Made by a program: the position numbers and the translations under genes
Notes under the pieces: model-generated
What the model was told of the DNA's origin: nothing
Seen by the model: only the letters and a program-made list of their open reading frames with translations
Databases searched by the model: none
Source of the DNA: a virus
Direction: 5' to 3' (one strand)
Length of the DNA stretch: 64,000 nucleotides
Virus record (IMG/VR): IMGVR_UViG_3300002052_000002
Location: 48,901 to 112,900 of that record
Shown: piece after piece, positions 36,402 through 45,266 of the stretch
Position numbering within the stretch: position 1 is the stretch's first letter
Layout: each line of letters starts with the position of its first letter

Positions 36402-38671
36402 AAATATTATGGTTCCCAATTGGGGATATCAATACGGCTAGTACTAGAATTATGTGTTATCTACCATCCGCTTGGTTAAACAAGAATGGAATACAATCAG
36501 ATGTATTCTCTGGAATAGAAGATGCCAAAGAATATGATATATTGATTTTCCAGAAAGTATATGATAACTCATTCCAGGATTTAGCAAAAGAGATGAAAAG
36601 TTTAGGAAAGAAGATCATATATATTATTGATGATTTATACGAAGAAGGCTTTCCGATGGCCAAGATGGCCGATATCGTAGTTTGTGGATCTGATTATATA
36701 AAAGAGTGGATTCGCCCATTTACTAAGGCTGAACTCCATGTAATGGATGATGCATATGAAACTCCTAAAGATCTGTGTAAGAAGTCATACGATCCGAAAG
36801 ATAGATTAAAGGTGACTTGGTTCGGAACGTTGTTACACTTTCCACAGGCGGAAGAGATGCGTCCAATCATCGAACAATTAGGATTCAAATATGAGACCAT
36901 TACAGCACATGCGCAAGCGACAAAGCGATGGAGTTTGGACACTATTTGGGATGACCTATTAAATACTGATGTTATAATCATTCCATTCTTAGGTGAGCTG
37001 CCTCCATATGAATTAGCTAAAGGGAATAATCGACTCACCCAATCAATGGTTTTAGGCCTACCAGTGGTAACTTCCCCTATTCCGGCGTATCTGCCAATTA
37101 TTAAACAGGGGAAAAACGGATTTATTTGTTATAATAATACTAAAGAAGATTTTGTCAACTATTTGACATTATTGAAAGATCACACCTTACGTTCAAAAAT
37201 AGGAGCACGAGCTAGGTTAGACGTAATAGAAGAATATTCCATTGATTCCATTGGGAAAAGATGGTTAAAGATTCTGAACAATGTAAAGCATATACCAACT
37301 AAGAAGAGTAAAGGTTCAGTACTTTTGTATTACCCTGAAGTATCATATATAAAAACTCCAGGGCTACACAGAGCACCATATTCTACACTAAGTATAGCAC
37401 AGCCATTAATAGATGAGGGGTATGAAGTAGATCTATTTGATGCAAGAGTGGACGATGTGCGCCTGTTAAATAATTATCTATCGAAAAAGCCCATCTTTAT
37501 AGGAGTTAGCAGTCTAATTGGACAACAGCTAAGAGATGCTGGAAATTTTGCTAGGTACATAAAATCATTGAACTTACCTACTCCAATAGTTTGGGGAGGC
37601 TGGGCAGCGTCCTTGATTCCAGAGGATTTGATAAAAGAGTCATTTGTAGATATTGTGGCTAAAGGGCAGTTTGAGCATCGGATAAATAACCTAATAGAGG
37701 ATATCCAATCTGGAGAAAAGTCTTGTCCTGGCGCACTGTGGAAGGCTGCAGATGGTAATTTGACGGATACTGGAGCCCCCTCTTTACCAGACAAGCTTAG
37801 CAAGGCTCCCGTAGAATTGCTAGATTTAGATAAGTATGGCCCTTATTGGGGGTTTTTGACTAGCCTAGGTTGCTATATGCGATGTAAATTCTGTAGTGGG
37901 GCATCTATCTGGAACAGGAAATACAGATGTAAGGACATAGATGATGTCATCCAAGAGTTAATATACGTCATTAAGACTAAAAAGCATGTGATACATTTAA
38001 ATCTAGATGATGATGAATTCTTTTGGAATAAGAAGAGGGTCATAGAATTCTGTGAGAAATGGATAAATACTAAATTAAATCGTTTTCCTATATCTACGTT
38101 AGTTCACGTCCGAGCCGCTTTGACATATCCTAATGATTTGTACCATTTAATGCATAGAGCCGGAATTAGAGAGGTACTAATAGGGGCGGAAAGCGGAAGC
38201 CAGACAATCCTAGATAGGCTAGATAAACGACAAACTAAAGATCATGTTTTACAGTTCGTTGAAAAGATCACTCAATTTGGGATGATTCCTGATTTATCTA
38301 CTATGACTGGATTTCCTGATTCTGATGAGATAGGAGATTTTAAAGAAACTATCTTAATGTTGCAAGAAGCTTATCGGATTAATCCACATATGAAGTTCAA
38401 GTTGTTTTGGGTAAGGCCCTATCCAGGTGCCGGATTATTTGAAGACTTTAAGGCACAGGGTTATAGGATGCCACAAACATTTAAGGAATGGACTGAGTAT
38501 ACCTTACGCTACACCCCATCTTGGGTGAGTAGAGAATTATCGGATATGGTAAATTTCTTTTTAGCTAAATACTTACCAGAACATGGATGGGTATTTACAT
38601 GGGATAACTTTATTAATGAGTTTTGGAGATGTAGGGAACTAGATCAAATACCAATACAGAGAGGAATGTAA
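36398..38671 (+). CDS. Glycosyltransferase / radical SAM fusion protein
   Basis: Encodes 757 residues. Residues 1-300 are a GT-B type glycosyltransferase with an IIYIIDDLYEEG segment (as in the other GT-B genes here), then a QSMVLGLPVVTSPIPA motif. Residues about 305-480 carry a B12-binding-like Rossmann region (FIGVSSLIGQQLRDAGN, WGGWAAS) but without the DxHxxG cobalamin motif. Residues 480-757 are a radical SAM core with C492-x3-C496-x2-C499 (LGCYMRCKFCSG), binding a [4Fe-4S] cluster, and the SAM-binding GAESGSQTILDRLDK segment. The Cys pattern and the HLNLDDDEFF strand fit the B12-type radical SAM family. Reaction unknown. One polypeptide with both activities is unusual. Confidence 0.7.
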   Translation: MKILWFPIGDINTASTRIMCYLPSAWLNKNGIQSDVFSGIEDAKEYDILIFQKVYDNSFQDLAKEMKSLGKKIIYIIDDLYEEGFPMAKMADIVVCGSDYIKEWIRPFTKAELHVMDDAYETPKDLCKKSYDPKDRLKVTWFGTLLHFPQAEEMRPIIEQLGFKYETITAHAQATKRWSLDTIWDDLLNTDVIIIPFLGELPPYELAKGNNRLTQSMVLGLPVVTSPIPAYLPIIKQGKNGFICYNNTKEDFVNYLTLLKDHTLRSKIGARARLDVIEEYSIDSIGKRWLKILNNVKHIPTKKSKGSVLLYYPEVSYIKTPGLHRAPYSTLSIAQPLIDEGYEVDLFDARVDDVRLLNNYLSKKPIFIGVSSLIGQQLRDAGNFARYIKSLNLPTPIVWGGWAASLIPEDLIKESFVDIVAKGQFEHRINNLIEDIQSGEKSCPGALWKAADGNLTDTGAPSLPDKLSKAPVELLDLDKYGPYWGFLTSLGCYMRCKFCSGASIWNRKYRCKDIDDVIQELIYVIKTKKHVIHLNLDDDEFFWNKKRVIEFCEKWINTKLNRFPISTLVHVRAALTYPNDLYHLMHRAGIREVLIGAESGSQTILDRLDKRQTKDHVLQFVEKITQFGMIPDLSTMTGFPDSDEIGDFKETILMLQEAYRINPHMKFKLFWVRPYPGAGLFEDFKAQGYRMPQTFKEWTEYTLRYTPSWVSRELSDMVNFFLAKYLPEHGWVFTWDNFINEFWRCRELDQIPIQRGM

Positions 38672-38684
38672 GGAGGTGTTTTAA

Positions 38685-39203
38685 ATGGTAGTAAAAACTA
38701 ATAGATTAAATATGCGCCCCCTCAAAGATGAGGACGTAGAACTGATCCGGCAATGGAGAAATAATCATAGAGATTCTTTCTTTGATGCATCTGAGATTAC
38801 TAAAGAGATGCAAAGAGCATGGTATCAAAGATATAAAGAAACCGATGGGAAAGATCAGATGTTTATTATGTGCCTGAAAGATGGTACTGCTATCGGACAG
38901 GTCGCTATCTACAATATCAATGTAGCGGATAGAAATGCTGATTTTGGAAGATTCCTTTTACTTGAAGAATATAGAGGGCATGGTTATGCTGAAGAATGTG
39001 TGAAAGGAATGATGGAATATTGTTTTGAAACCCTTCGGCTTTATAAGGTTAAGATCCAGGTACACTTGGATAATATAGACGCTATTGCTATATATGCAAG
39101 ATCTGGATTCAAAACTACTACAAGACCAATCCTTTATATGGAGAGGGTCAATCCTAATTATGATTGGAAGAAGCCTATAACAATCGCAGGAGAGAAAGAA
39201 TGA
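38685..39203 (+). CDS. GNAT acetyltransferase (RimJ/PseH-like)
   Basis: Encodes 172 residues with the GNAT layout: strand MRPLKDEDVELI, a catalytic edge, R-G-H-G-Y-A (motif A, binding acetyl-CoA) and helix, then NIDAIAIYARSGF (motif B). The relatives RimJ and PseH acetylate protein N-termini or amino sugars. With an aminotransferase next to it, acetylation of a 4-amino sugar nucleotide is the attractive reading. It overlaps the next gene by four bases. Strong AGGAGGTG ribosome site. Confidence 0.65.
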   Translation: MVVKTNRLNMRPLKDEDVELIRQWRNNHRDSFFDASEITKEMQRAWYQRYKETDGKDQMFIMCLKDGTAIGQVAIYNINVADRNADFGRFLLLEEYRGHGYAEECVKGMMEYCFETLRLYKVKIQVHLDNIDAIAIYARSGFKTTTRPILYMERVNPNYDWKKPITIAGEKE

Positions 39204-40315
39204 GACAAGTTACTTTATTCAAAAGCCTTATTTGTCCAGAAGCACATGAACGAGTTAAGAAAGTATTAGAAAGTGGGTGGATAGGACAAGGGCCTGTTGT
39301 TAAGGAATTTGAGGAGGCTTTCGCAGGATATATTGGGACCAAATACGCAGTAGCCACAAATTCTGGCACGGAAGCTCTGAGAATAGCTGTACTTTCTATG
39401 GGCCTGAAGCCTGGAACTAAGGTATTAACCACTCCGAATACCTTCGTATCTACTAACCATGTCTTGTTGCAGAGTGGCCTAGAGCCTATATTCTGTGATA
39501 TAGATCCTAGTAATGGTAATATTGATGTGGAATCTGTATACTATATGCTTAGAAATACTCCTGATATAAAAGGAATTATGATAGTCCATTATTCAGGAAT
39601 ACCAGTGGATCTAGAACAAGTCTATGACTTAGCAAAAGAGTATGGAGCAAAGGTAATTGAAGATTGTGCACATGCCGCTGGTGCCGAATACCATAAAAGG
39701 AAGATAGGTACGAATGCCACGTTTGCCTGTTTCTCTTTCGCGGCTGTAAAGAACTTGACAACTGGTGATGGTGGCATGTTTCTAACTAATGATGAGAAAA
39801 TCTATGAGAAGGCAAGGATGATTAGTTGGATGGGAATTGATAAATCCACCGCTTCTAGAACTACAGATAAGGTCTATCAATGGGGATATAATGTTCCGTA
39901 TTTAGGGACGAAATCCAATATGACTGATATTACTGCCGCAATTGGGGTAGAGCAGTTGAAGCATTTAGATGAATGGAATAATCATCGGACAAAGATCAGA
40001 AACTGGTACGTAGAACATTCTCCAAAGGGATTACGGTTCTCACCAGAATACCAGGATCGTAAATCTGCTAATCATTTCGTATTTTTACGGACTCTATATA
40101 AGACTAATCTGGTTAAATATTTGAGAGATAATGGAGTCCAGACAGGATTCCATTATAGGTCTAATCTGGATTATCCTATGTATGAGAAATGCAAACACGA
40201 TACTCAAACTGGCATGGCAGAATGGACTAGTACTGCGATTAGTATGCCTACACATCTTTATATGACAGAAGAAGATGTTGTATATATAACAGATAAAATA
40301 AAGGAGTTTATGTAA
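39200..40315 (+). CDS. DegT/DnrJ/EryC1/StrS sugar aminotransferase
   Basis: Encodes 371 residues from ATG at 39200, which has AGGAGA seven bases upstream and overlaps the previous stop (ATGA). It has the family layout: VATNSGTEAL near the start, the strand IMIVHYSGIPVDL, and Lys184 in FAAVKNLTTGDGGM, the lysine that forms the Schiff base with pyridoxal phosphate. It transfers an amino group from Glu to a keto-sugar nucleotide. Paired with the acetyltransferase, it suggests production of an N-acetylated amino sugar such as Qui4NAc or Fuc4NAc-like, but the substrate is not provable. Confidence 0.8.
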   Translation: MRQVTLFKSLICPEAHERVKKVLESGWIGQGPVVKEFEEAFAGYIGTKYAVATNSGTEALRIAVLSMGLKPGTKVLTTPNTFVSTNHVLLQSGLEPIFCDIDPSNGNIDVESVYYMLRNTPDIKGIMIVHYSGIPVDLEQVYDLAKEYGAKVIEDCAHAAGAEYHKRKIGTNATFACFSFAAVKNLTTGDGGMFLTNDEKIYEKARMISWMGIDKSTASRTTDKVYQWGYNVPYLGTKSNMTDITAAIGVEQLKHLDEWNNHRTKIRNWYVEHSPKGLRFSPEYQDRKSANHFVFLRTLYKTNLVKYLRDNGVQTGFHYRSNLDYPMYEKCKHDTQTGMAEWTSTAISMPTHLYMTEEDVVYITDKIKEFM

Positions 40316-40677
40316 TGGAATGGGACTTTTTTCCAGAAGAGGAATTAAAATGTAAATGTGGTTGTGGCGAGTGTGATATGGATGAGGACTTCATGAAAAG
40401 ACTCATCGAGGCCAGAAAAATAGCGGATATCCCTTTCGTCATTACGTCTGGATATAGGTGCGCCCACCATGATTCTATGGTAAGCGGAGCGGGTAATCAC
40501 TCGCAGGGCAAGGCCGTAGACATAAAGTGTATACGTAATTATAACGATAAAAGATTCAAGATTATTGATGCGTTGTTGAAGGCGGGGTTTGTACGAATAG
40601 GAATCGCCCAAGATTTTATTCATGTCGACTCTTGTACAGATAAAACGCAGAAATTGATGTGGCTATATTCAGAATAG
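40315..40677 (+). CDS. Endolysin, peptidase M15 type
   Basis: Encodes 120 residues. Zinc ligands are His62 and Asp69 in NHSQGKAVDI and His103 in FIHVD, matching the M15_3 peptidase family that cleaves the peptide bridges of peptidoglycan. An N-terminal KCKCGCGEC stretch (Cys13, 15, 17, 20) matches the Cys-rich opening seen in many phage M15 enzymes. SGYRC carries the usual Arg. It overlaps the stop of the aminotransferase gene and is followed by a holin candidate, a normal lysis arrangement. Confidence 0.75.
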   Translation: MEWDFFPEEELKCKCGCGECDMDEDFMKRLIEARKIADIPFVITSGYRCAHHDSMVSGAGNHSQGKAVDIKCIRNYNDKRFKIIDALLKAGFVRIGIAQDFIHVDSCTDKTQKLMWLYSE

Positions 40678-40688
40678 GAGGTGAGATT

Positions 40689-41099
40689 ATGAGTATTTTA
40701 TCAGCTATACCAATTATTGGAGATCTATTTAGAAGTGTTGAGAATGTAATATCTCAAGTTGTAGTGGATAAGGATAAAGCCAATGAACTGACTGTAAAGC
40801 TAGTCGAGATATTCAAAGATACTATGGAGAAATACTATGACTTCATAATAAAGACAGAGGGTGCGTTATCTGATTTAGCACAGTTTGGTATATTTGGCAA
40901 GCTTCTTGCCTTCTTAAGGGTAGGGTGGAGGCCTATATTACAGTGGGGTCTCGTGATTGATATTATCAATCAAAGATTATCGATTGGTACTCCTTTCTTA
41001 GAAATGAAAGAGGAAATTATGTTTGTGACTGGATTAGCGGTATTGAGAGGAGTAGAAAAGGGCTTACCTTTTGTACGGAGAAATGGAAATGGCAAATAG
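40689..41099 (+). CDS. Holin candidate (3TM, gene-transfer-agent type)
   Basis: Encodes 136 residues from ATG 40689, five bases after AGGAGGTGAG; an earlier ATG at 40659 lies inside the endolysin gene. The segment VGWRPILQWGLVIDIINQRL and the end LAVLRGVEKGLPFV match the holin-of-3TMs family (W-R-P-x-L and L-R-G-x-E-K patterns). Membrane segments are near 75-90 and 100-115. It follows the endolysin directly, so a holin role is likely. Confidence 0.6.
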   Translation: MSILSAIPIIGDLFRSVENVISQVVVDKDKANELTVKLVEIFKDTMEKYYDFIIKTEGALSDLAQFGIFGKLLAFLRVGWRPILQWGLVIDIINQRLSIGTPFLEMKEEIMFVTGLAVLRGVEKGLPFVRRNGNGK

Positions 41100-41418
41100 A
41101 TGGAAAGTACCTAAAAAAGTAAATATTCTAGGATTGGATTATAGGATTAAAGAGCTTAAAAAACCAATTCCTATAGGTAAACATTTTGAAAAGAGTGCTT
41201 ATATAGATTATAATAAATTGGAAATAGCTATTTCTAAGAAACAAAGATTGCAAGAAATGCAATTAGATATGTTACATGAAATAGTTCATGGAATTCTTTG
41301 GTCTATTGAGGCTACTTTAAATATAAAAGAGAGACTTCATCGAAATGAAGAACTTGTAGATTTATTGTCTAAGGCTTTATTCGCTTCTTTAAAAGAAGCA
41401 AAAATTATACAATCTTAG
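41089..41418 (+). CDS. Small HExxH putative metalloprotease
   Basis: Encodes 109 residues from ATG 41089 (GGAG eight bases before; overlaps the preceding gene). His63-Glu64-Ile-Val-His67 (MLHEIVHGILW) is a zinc-metalloprotease motif, followed by Glu-rich helices (NEELVDLLSKALF) that can supply the third ligand. The small size fits minimal phage metallopeptidases found beside lysis and nucleotide genes. It ends the + strand block and its last 14 bases overlap the convergent Rad50-like gene. Confidence 0.5.
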   Translation: MANRWKVPKKVNILGLDYRIKELKKPIPIGKHFEKSAYIDYNKLEIAISKKQRLQEMQLDMLHEIVHGILWSIEATLNIKERLHRNEELVDLLSKALFASLKEAKIIQS

Positions 41419-43234
41419 AGATACCATCCTGTCCTCTATTAACTGTAATTTGTCGTCCAAAAGATCCAGCTATTTCTTCTTTATGGCTTATGACAAAGAC
41501 ATGGAACACGTCTTGTATAATCATATAAAGAAGCCTAATTACGTCTTCTTGACCTTTAAGATCTAAAGATAAATCAAGTACTTCGTCTAATAATAGAAAG
41601 TCGAAGGATGTCTTACTATAATCTCTGCATAGCAGAAATATACTTAATAATGTAGCAAGATTGAGGCGTTGCCGCTGACCATCACTTAGGCCAGCATACG
41701 GTATACGCCTTTCATCTTTTCTAACCACAATATCAATCTCTTCCTTTAAGGCCTTGGATTTCAATTCTCTCTGAGGCCTTATTTCTATTTGGAATCTTTC
41801 AGAAGAGATCGCCCCTAAGAAACGATTTACAAGAAGCTCAAGCCTTCCGAATGCTCTTTCTATAATATAAGAGGAGACTCCTTCTCTAGATAGAACCCAT
41901 TTTAAGAAGCCATGAATATCTATCTTTTGAGAGACATCCTCTAATGATTTTGTTAGGCCTTCCACTTCTCCTTCACTTCTCTTAATGGAATCCTGTAGAT
42001 TCTTAAGGAGAGGGAGGAAAGGATTAGGACGCTCTCGTAATTCTTTTAAGTCAGTCTGTAGTTTCTTTGTCCATTCTTCATCGGCTTGTTTTTGACTATT
42101 ATGAGAGGCCATCTGTAGTTCGGTCTGGTGTATTACATGCTCTAGTCTATCTACATCTTGTTTTATAGAATTGAGTTCTGTTAGCTTCTTTTCAAAAGAC
42201 ATTAATTTTGCATAGTTAATATGCAAACACTTCGCATTCTCTGCGAGAGCTTCTTGTAATTCTTTCTTATGATTATCAGCAGCAATTGCTGTTATTAAAG
42301 ATCCACAATGTCTACAAGTAAAACCTTCTTTCTTATAAAGAAGTTCTTCTAATGCTTCTTGGTCATCCGCCATTTCAGCGGAACTAACAGCGTTTTCGTC
42401 CTGGAGAGTCCTAATAAGATTATGAATACGATCCTCTTCCTTCTCTGCTGCACTTGCTCTATCAATGGTGTCTTTTAATTCAATTCGTAACTTTTTAAAA
42501 TCTTCGGAATAATCTGTATATTTTCTATCCTTTATAATACCTAATTGATACTGAAGATCTTTTTCATTCCGCTCCATATCTTGACGATAGCTATTGGACT
42601 TTTCTTGAACCATTTCAAATTTATGTTGACAATCCTCTAGAACTCTCTTCTCAAGATCTATTCTAGCATTGCAAGTATCATAATCTTTCTGGAGTTTATC
42701 ATATGCCATCTTTACTCGTTCGGCGACGACATCTAACTCTTCTAATCCTAATATCATTTTGAAGAGTTGCTTTTTGTCAGCATCCCCCATGCTGGCTAGG
42801 AATTCTCCTGAATATTGGGTGAAGAGGTTGACTCTGGTGAAGAGGGAATAACTGGTTCTGAAAGTGGAGTTGATAATTTCTTGGATATCTCGCTTATGGC
42901 CTTTGATAGCGTTTCCTCCACTTGTGAAAGCAACTTCACCGTCTCGTCGAGTGATCTCATACATAGTCCCACTTGAACTACTAAATCTACCTTTAACTTG
43001 TACAGGTTCTTTAGAGTCCCATCTACGTACTCCCTCATGTGTGAGACCTGTTGGAGTTTTTCCGAAAAGACAGTAACACACTCCCGCAAAGATGCTTGAC
43101 TTTCCGCATCCATTAGAGCCTCCTCCTATCTCATTATATCCTTTAATTAGATATAGTCCTGGCTTACTAAAATCGATTTCAGCATGCTTGAAAGACATAA
43201 AGTTATCTAATGTCAGATATTCTAATTTAAACAT
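41405..43234 (-). CDS. Rad50/SbcC-like recombination ATPase (T4 gp46-like)
   Basis: Encodes 609 residues with all Rad50 parts: G39-S-N-G-C-G-K45-S46 (Walker A), long coiled coils (about 170-420) with a zinc hook C307-R-H-C310 at the tip, LSDGQRQRL signature near residue 515, and FDFLLLDEVLD (Walker B). With the phosphoesterase encoded upstream (44286-45266) it forms the Mre11/Rad50-type nuclease that processes DNA ends for recombination-dependent replication. The coiled coil is short compared with cellular Rad50. It overlaps the LysM gene start/stop by eight bases and is the end of the - strand operon. Confidence 0.85.
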   Translation of the reverse strand: MFKLEYLTLDNFMSFKHAEIDFSKPGLYLIKGYNEIGGGSNGCGKSSIFAGVCYCLFGKTPTGLTHEGVRRWDSKEPVQVKGRFSSSSGTMYEITRRDGEVAFTSGGNAIKGHKRDIQEIINSTFRTSYSLFTRVNLFTQYSGEFLASMGDADKKQLFKMILGLEELDVVAERVKMAYDKLQKDYDTCNARIDLEKRVLEDCQHKFEMVQEKSNSYRQDMERNEKDLQYQLGIIKDRKYTDYSEDFKKLRIELKDTIDRASAAEKEEDRIHNLIRTLQDENAVSSAEMADDQEALEELLYKKEGFTCRHCGSLITAIAADNHKKELQEALAENAKCLHINYAKLMSFEKKLTELNSIKQDVDRLEHVIHQTELQMASHNSQKQADEEWTKKLQTDLKELRERPNPFLPLLKNLQDSIKRSEGEVEGLTKSLEDVSQKIDIHGFLKWVLSREGVSSYIIERAFGRLELLVNRFLGAISSERFQIEIRPQRELKSKALKEEIDIVVRKDERRIPYAGLSDGQRQRLNLATLLSIFLLCRDYSKTSFDFLLLDEVLDLSLDLKGQEDVIRLLYMIIQDVFHVFVISHKEEIAGSFGRQITVNRGQDGISKIV

Positions 43235-44159
43235 TCTTTAACCATTCCTTGTAAGCATTATTCCAATAATTCTTAAAAGAGTGAGTTTTACCGCTTACCC
43301 AATAAGTATAATCTGGATTACTATTCCAATATGGATAATGCCATTTATATTCGGTCATCATTTCCAATGCTAAAGCAGTAGCTATCCACGGATCATTCTC
43401 TAGTTCGTGTAATTTAAATTCTAAATCTGCTCCCTTTATATTGAACCTACCAGCAATAGTAGATGGTAAAAATTGGAAGCAACTTACTTCCCTCTTCTTG
43501 CCTCTTTTATTTACAAAATGAGATTCCTGCCAAGCCAATCCAACTAATTTATATAGAGTTTCCTCATTTGGAGCAAGTTTTAACATCGCTTCTGCGTACT
43601 GCCAGATCTCATACTTTCGTGTGTCTCCATATAGTACATCCATAATCTTCCGCTGGTACTGCATTTCAGTAAATCCTAGATGACTCATCTTAGCATGCCG
43701 TTGGAATATATCAGTTTCTATCTCCGACTTATTCGTATATTTAATACCAGCCTTTTTGAACATGAATTTAGTTAGTATCTCTAATTTCACTTCATTAGGC
43801 ATTGGAGGCGGAGGTGGCAAAGGTTTAATCTCACCTTTCTGAATGATGAGCTTCTGACCTGGAAATATAATATTTGGATCGGCTATTATATTTCTATTAA
43901 GATTATATATGTCAGGCCATTTGTCGTGCTTCCCATAAAGATTATAGGCTATCCCACTAAGTGTATCATTTGGTTGTACAATATAGATCTTAGCGGGCTG
44001 CTGCTGTACCGCCTTCTGCTGCGTATACCCTTGTCCTTGGTTCTTGTGCCCTTCCTGGCCGCACTTCCCAATGAGGCTCAGGGAATACATTGTCAGGAGC
44101 AGGAGCGAGGCCGCCACCACGTACCGCCCTATATTCCCTTTCTTGTTCCATATCTTCAT
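43227..44159 (-). CDS. LysM-containing lytic transglycosylase, membrane anchored
   Basis: Encodes 310 residues from ATG 44159, five bases after AAGGAGG; a TTG at 44174 is a poorer start. It has a membrane segment (about 11-28), a Gln-rich linker, a LysM domain (YIVQPNDTLSGIAYNLYGKH, about 60-105) that binds peptidoglycan, a Pro linker, then a transglycosylase-type domain with LVGLAWQESHFV, where Glu is the catalytic acid, and SCFQFLPSTIA. It probably cleaves cell-wall glycan during lysis or virion maturation. It lies between the Mre11-like and Rad50-like genes, an unexpected place. The membrane-segment region of the gene is locally GC-rich. Confidence 0.7.
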   Translation of the reverse strand: MKIWNKKGNIGRYVVAASLLLLTMYSLSLIGKCGQEGHKNQGQGYTQQKAVQQQPAKIYIVQPNDTLSGIAYNLYGKHDKWPDIYNLNRNIIADPNIIFPGQKLIIQKGEIKPLPPPPPMPNEVKLEILTKFMFKKAGIKYTNKSEIETDIFQRHAKMSHLGFTEMQYQRKIMDVLYGDTRKYEIWQYAEAMLKLAPNEETLYKLVGLAWQESHFVNKRGKKREVSCFQFLPSTIAGRFNIKGADLEFKLHELENDPWIATALALEMMTEYKWHYPYWNSNPDYTYWVSGKTHSFKNYWNNAYKEWLKNV

Positions 44160-44289
44160 TAAGTCCTCCTTCAAGATTTATTATAATCCTTCCATAGGCT
44201 AAAGAATCCATCAGAATTTGTACTTTATCAATATTCCAATCATCATCGACTCTGGCATTGACAAATTCTTTTAAATGACGTCCTTTCAT
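43990..44289 (-). CDS. Doubtful overlapping gene before the LysM gene
   Basis: Encodes up to 99 residues; the ATG overlaps the Mre11-like stop (ATGA) and codons 1-38 lie outside any other gene. The remaining 60 codons overlap the LysM gene in another frame, where composition becomes GC-rich (Arg/Ala/Pro). Either it is a real small gene with a long overlap or its C-terminal part is accidental. No domain is recognised. Confidence 0.3.
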   Translation of the reverse strand: MKGRHLKEFVNARVDDDWNIDKVQILMDSLAYGRIIINLEGGLNEDMEQEREYRAVRGGGLAPAPDNVFPEPHWEVRPGRAQEPRTRVYAAEGGTAAAR

Positions 44290-45266
44290 TGTCTAACCTC
44301 CCTTAGAACTTTGATTGCCTTTTGCTTATCAATAGCGGTCGTAGTCCCCTCGATAAATCTTTCTACTGTATCCCACAAATCCTCGTTCTCTTTCTCTTCT
44401 AATCTAGCCTCACGAGTAGGGGCAAATTCGTAGGAGACTTGAACCCTATGATTCAAAGCTGGCACTTTCACTTCTGGTGAAGTAACTTTCAATCTATAAT
44501 AATCAGTATTCTTCTCAAAGAATTCTAATAGTGTTTCCAATTCTTCTTGAGTAGATACTGTTGCTTCTTTGAATTTTGGTGATTGTATTTGTATAAATCT
44601 GGATTTACCATCTTCGAAAATTGTGACTCCCCTATCCAATATATCCTCTCCAAATTGATTAGCCATCACAGATCCTATATACATTGCTTCTGTAGCTCCA
44701 TATATTTTTACCAATTGTCTAGTATGGAAGTGCCCTAGATAAATATACTTATAGCCGAAAAGACTTTCTGGGGGAGTTCCATCTACATGAGTCCTAGTAA
44801 AATCCGCATTTACATACGCACCATTTAATCCGATATGGCCTAGCAGGATATCATTCTTCACTTTTGGAATCGGACAATCCCAGGGCACCATATCAATCCC
44901 ATTATCTAATTGTGTAGTATTTTCATATAGATATACATTCTTAATATCATCAAAGTTAGCCAGTATAGTTAACTTTCTAAACTGGTCATGATTACCAACT
45001 AACATATGTACTGGACATGCTTCTGCTAAATTATTAACTACCAAGTATGCCGCGTTATAAATTATCTTAGGAATACTTTCAGTTAGCCCATGCAATAAAT
45101 CCCCTAGAAAATATATAGCTTCTACTTTTTCCTTCCTAGCAACTTCAGCTACTTTATTTATTACCATGAGTTGTTCTAGAAGTCTAGTATTCATTCCATT
45201 CTCATTAACAGTAGAGAACTGGGTATATGTGGATAAATGGAGATCTGTAAATAATAGTATTTTCAT
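44286..45266 (-). CDS. Mre11/SbcD-like phosphoesterase (T4 gp47-like)
   Basis: Encodes 326 residues with the metallophosphoesterase motifs in order: D8-L-H10, G55-D56, G91-N-H-D94 and GHFH (near 184). The extended C-terminal part fits SbcD/Mre11. Together with the Rad50-like product it forms a nuclease that resects DNA ends for recombination. It is separated from its partner gene by the LysM transglycosylase gene. Its stop overlaps the next frame by four bases. Confidence 0.85.
   Translation of the reverse strand: MKILLFTDLHLSTYTQFSTVNENGMNTRLLEQLMVINKVAEVARKEKVEAIYFLGDLLHGLTESIPKIIYNAAYLVVNNLAEACPVHMLVGNHDQFRKLTILANFDDIKNVYLYENTTQLDNGIDMVPWDCPIPKVKNDILLGHIGLNGAYVNADFTRTHVDGTPPESLFGYKYIYLGHFHTRQLVKIYGATEAMYIGSVMANQFGEDILDRGVTIFEDGKSRFIQIQSPKFKEATVSTQEELETLLEFFEKNTDYYRLKVTSPEVKVPALNHRVQVSYEFAPTREARLEEKENEDLWDTVERFIEGTTTAIDKQKAIKVLREVRQ

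Noticed and set aside
37480-37640. Cobalamin-binding site in the radical SAM fusion
   Set aside because: The Rossmann-like region is present but DxHxxG is missing, so cobalamin use is unproven.
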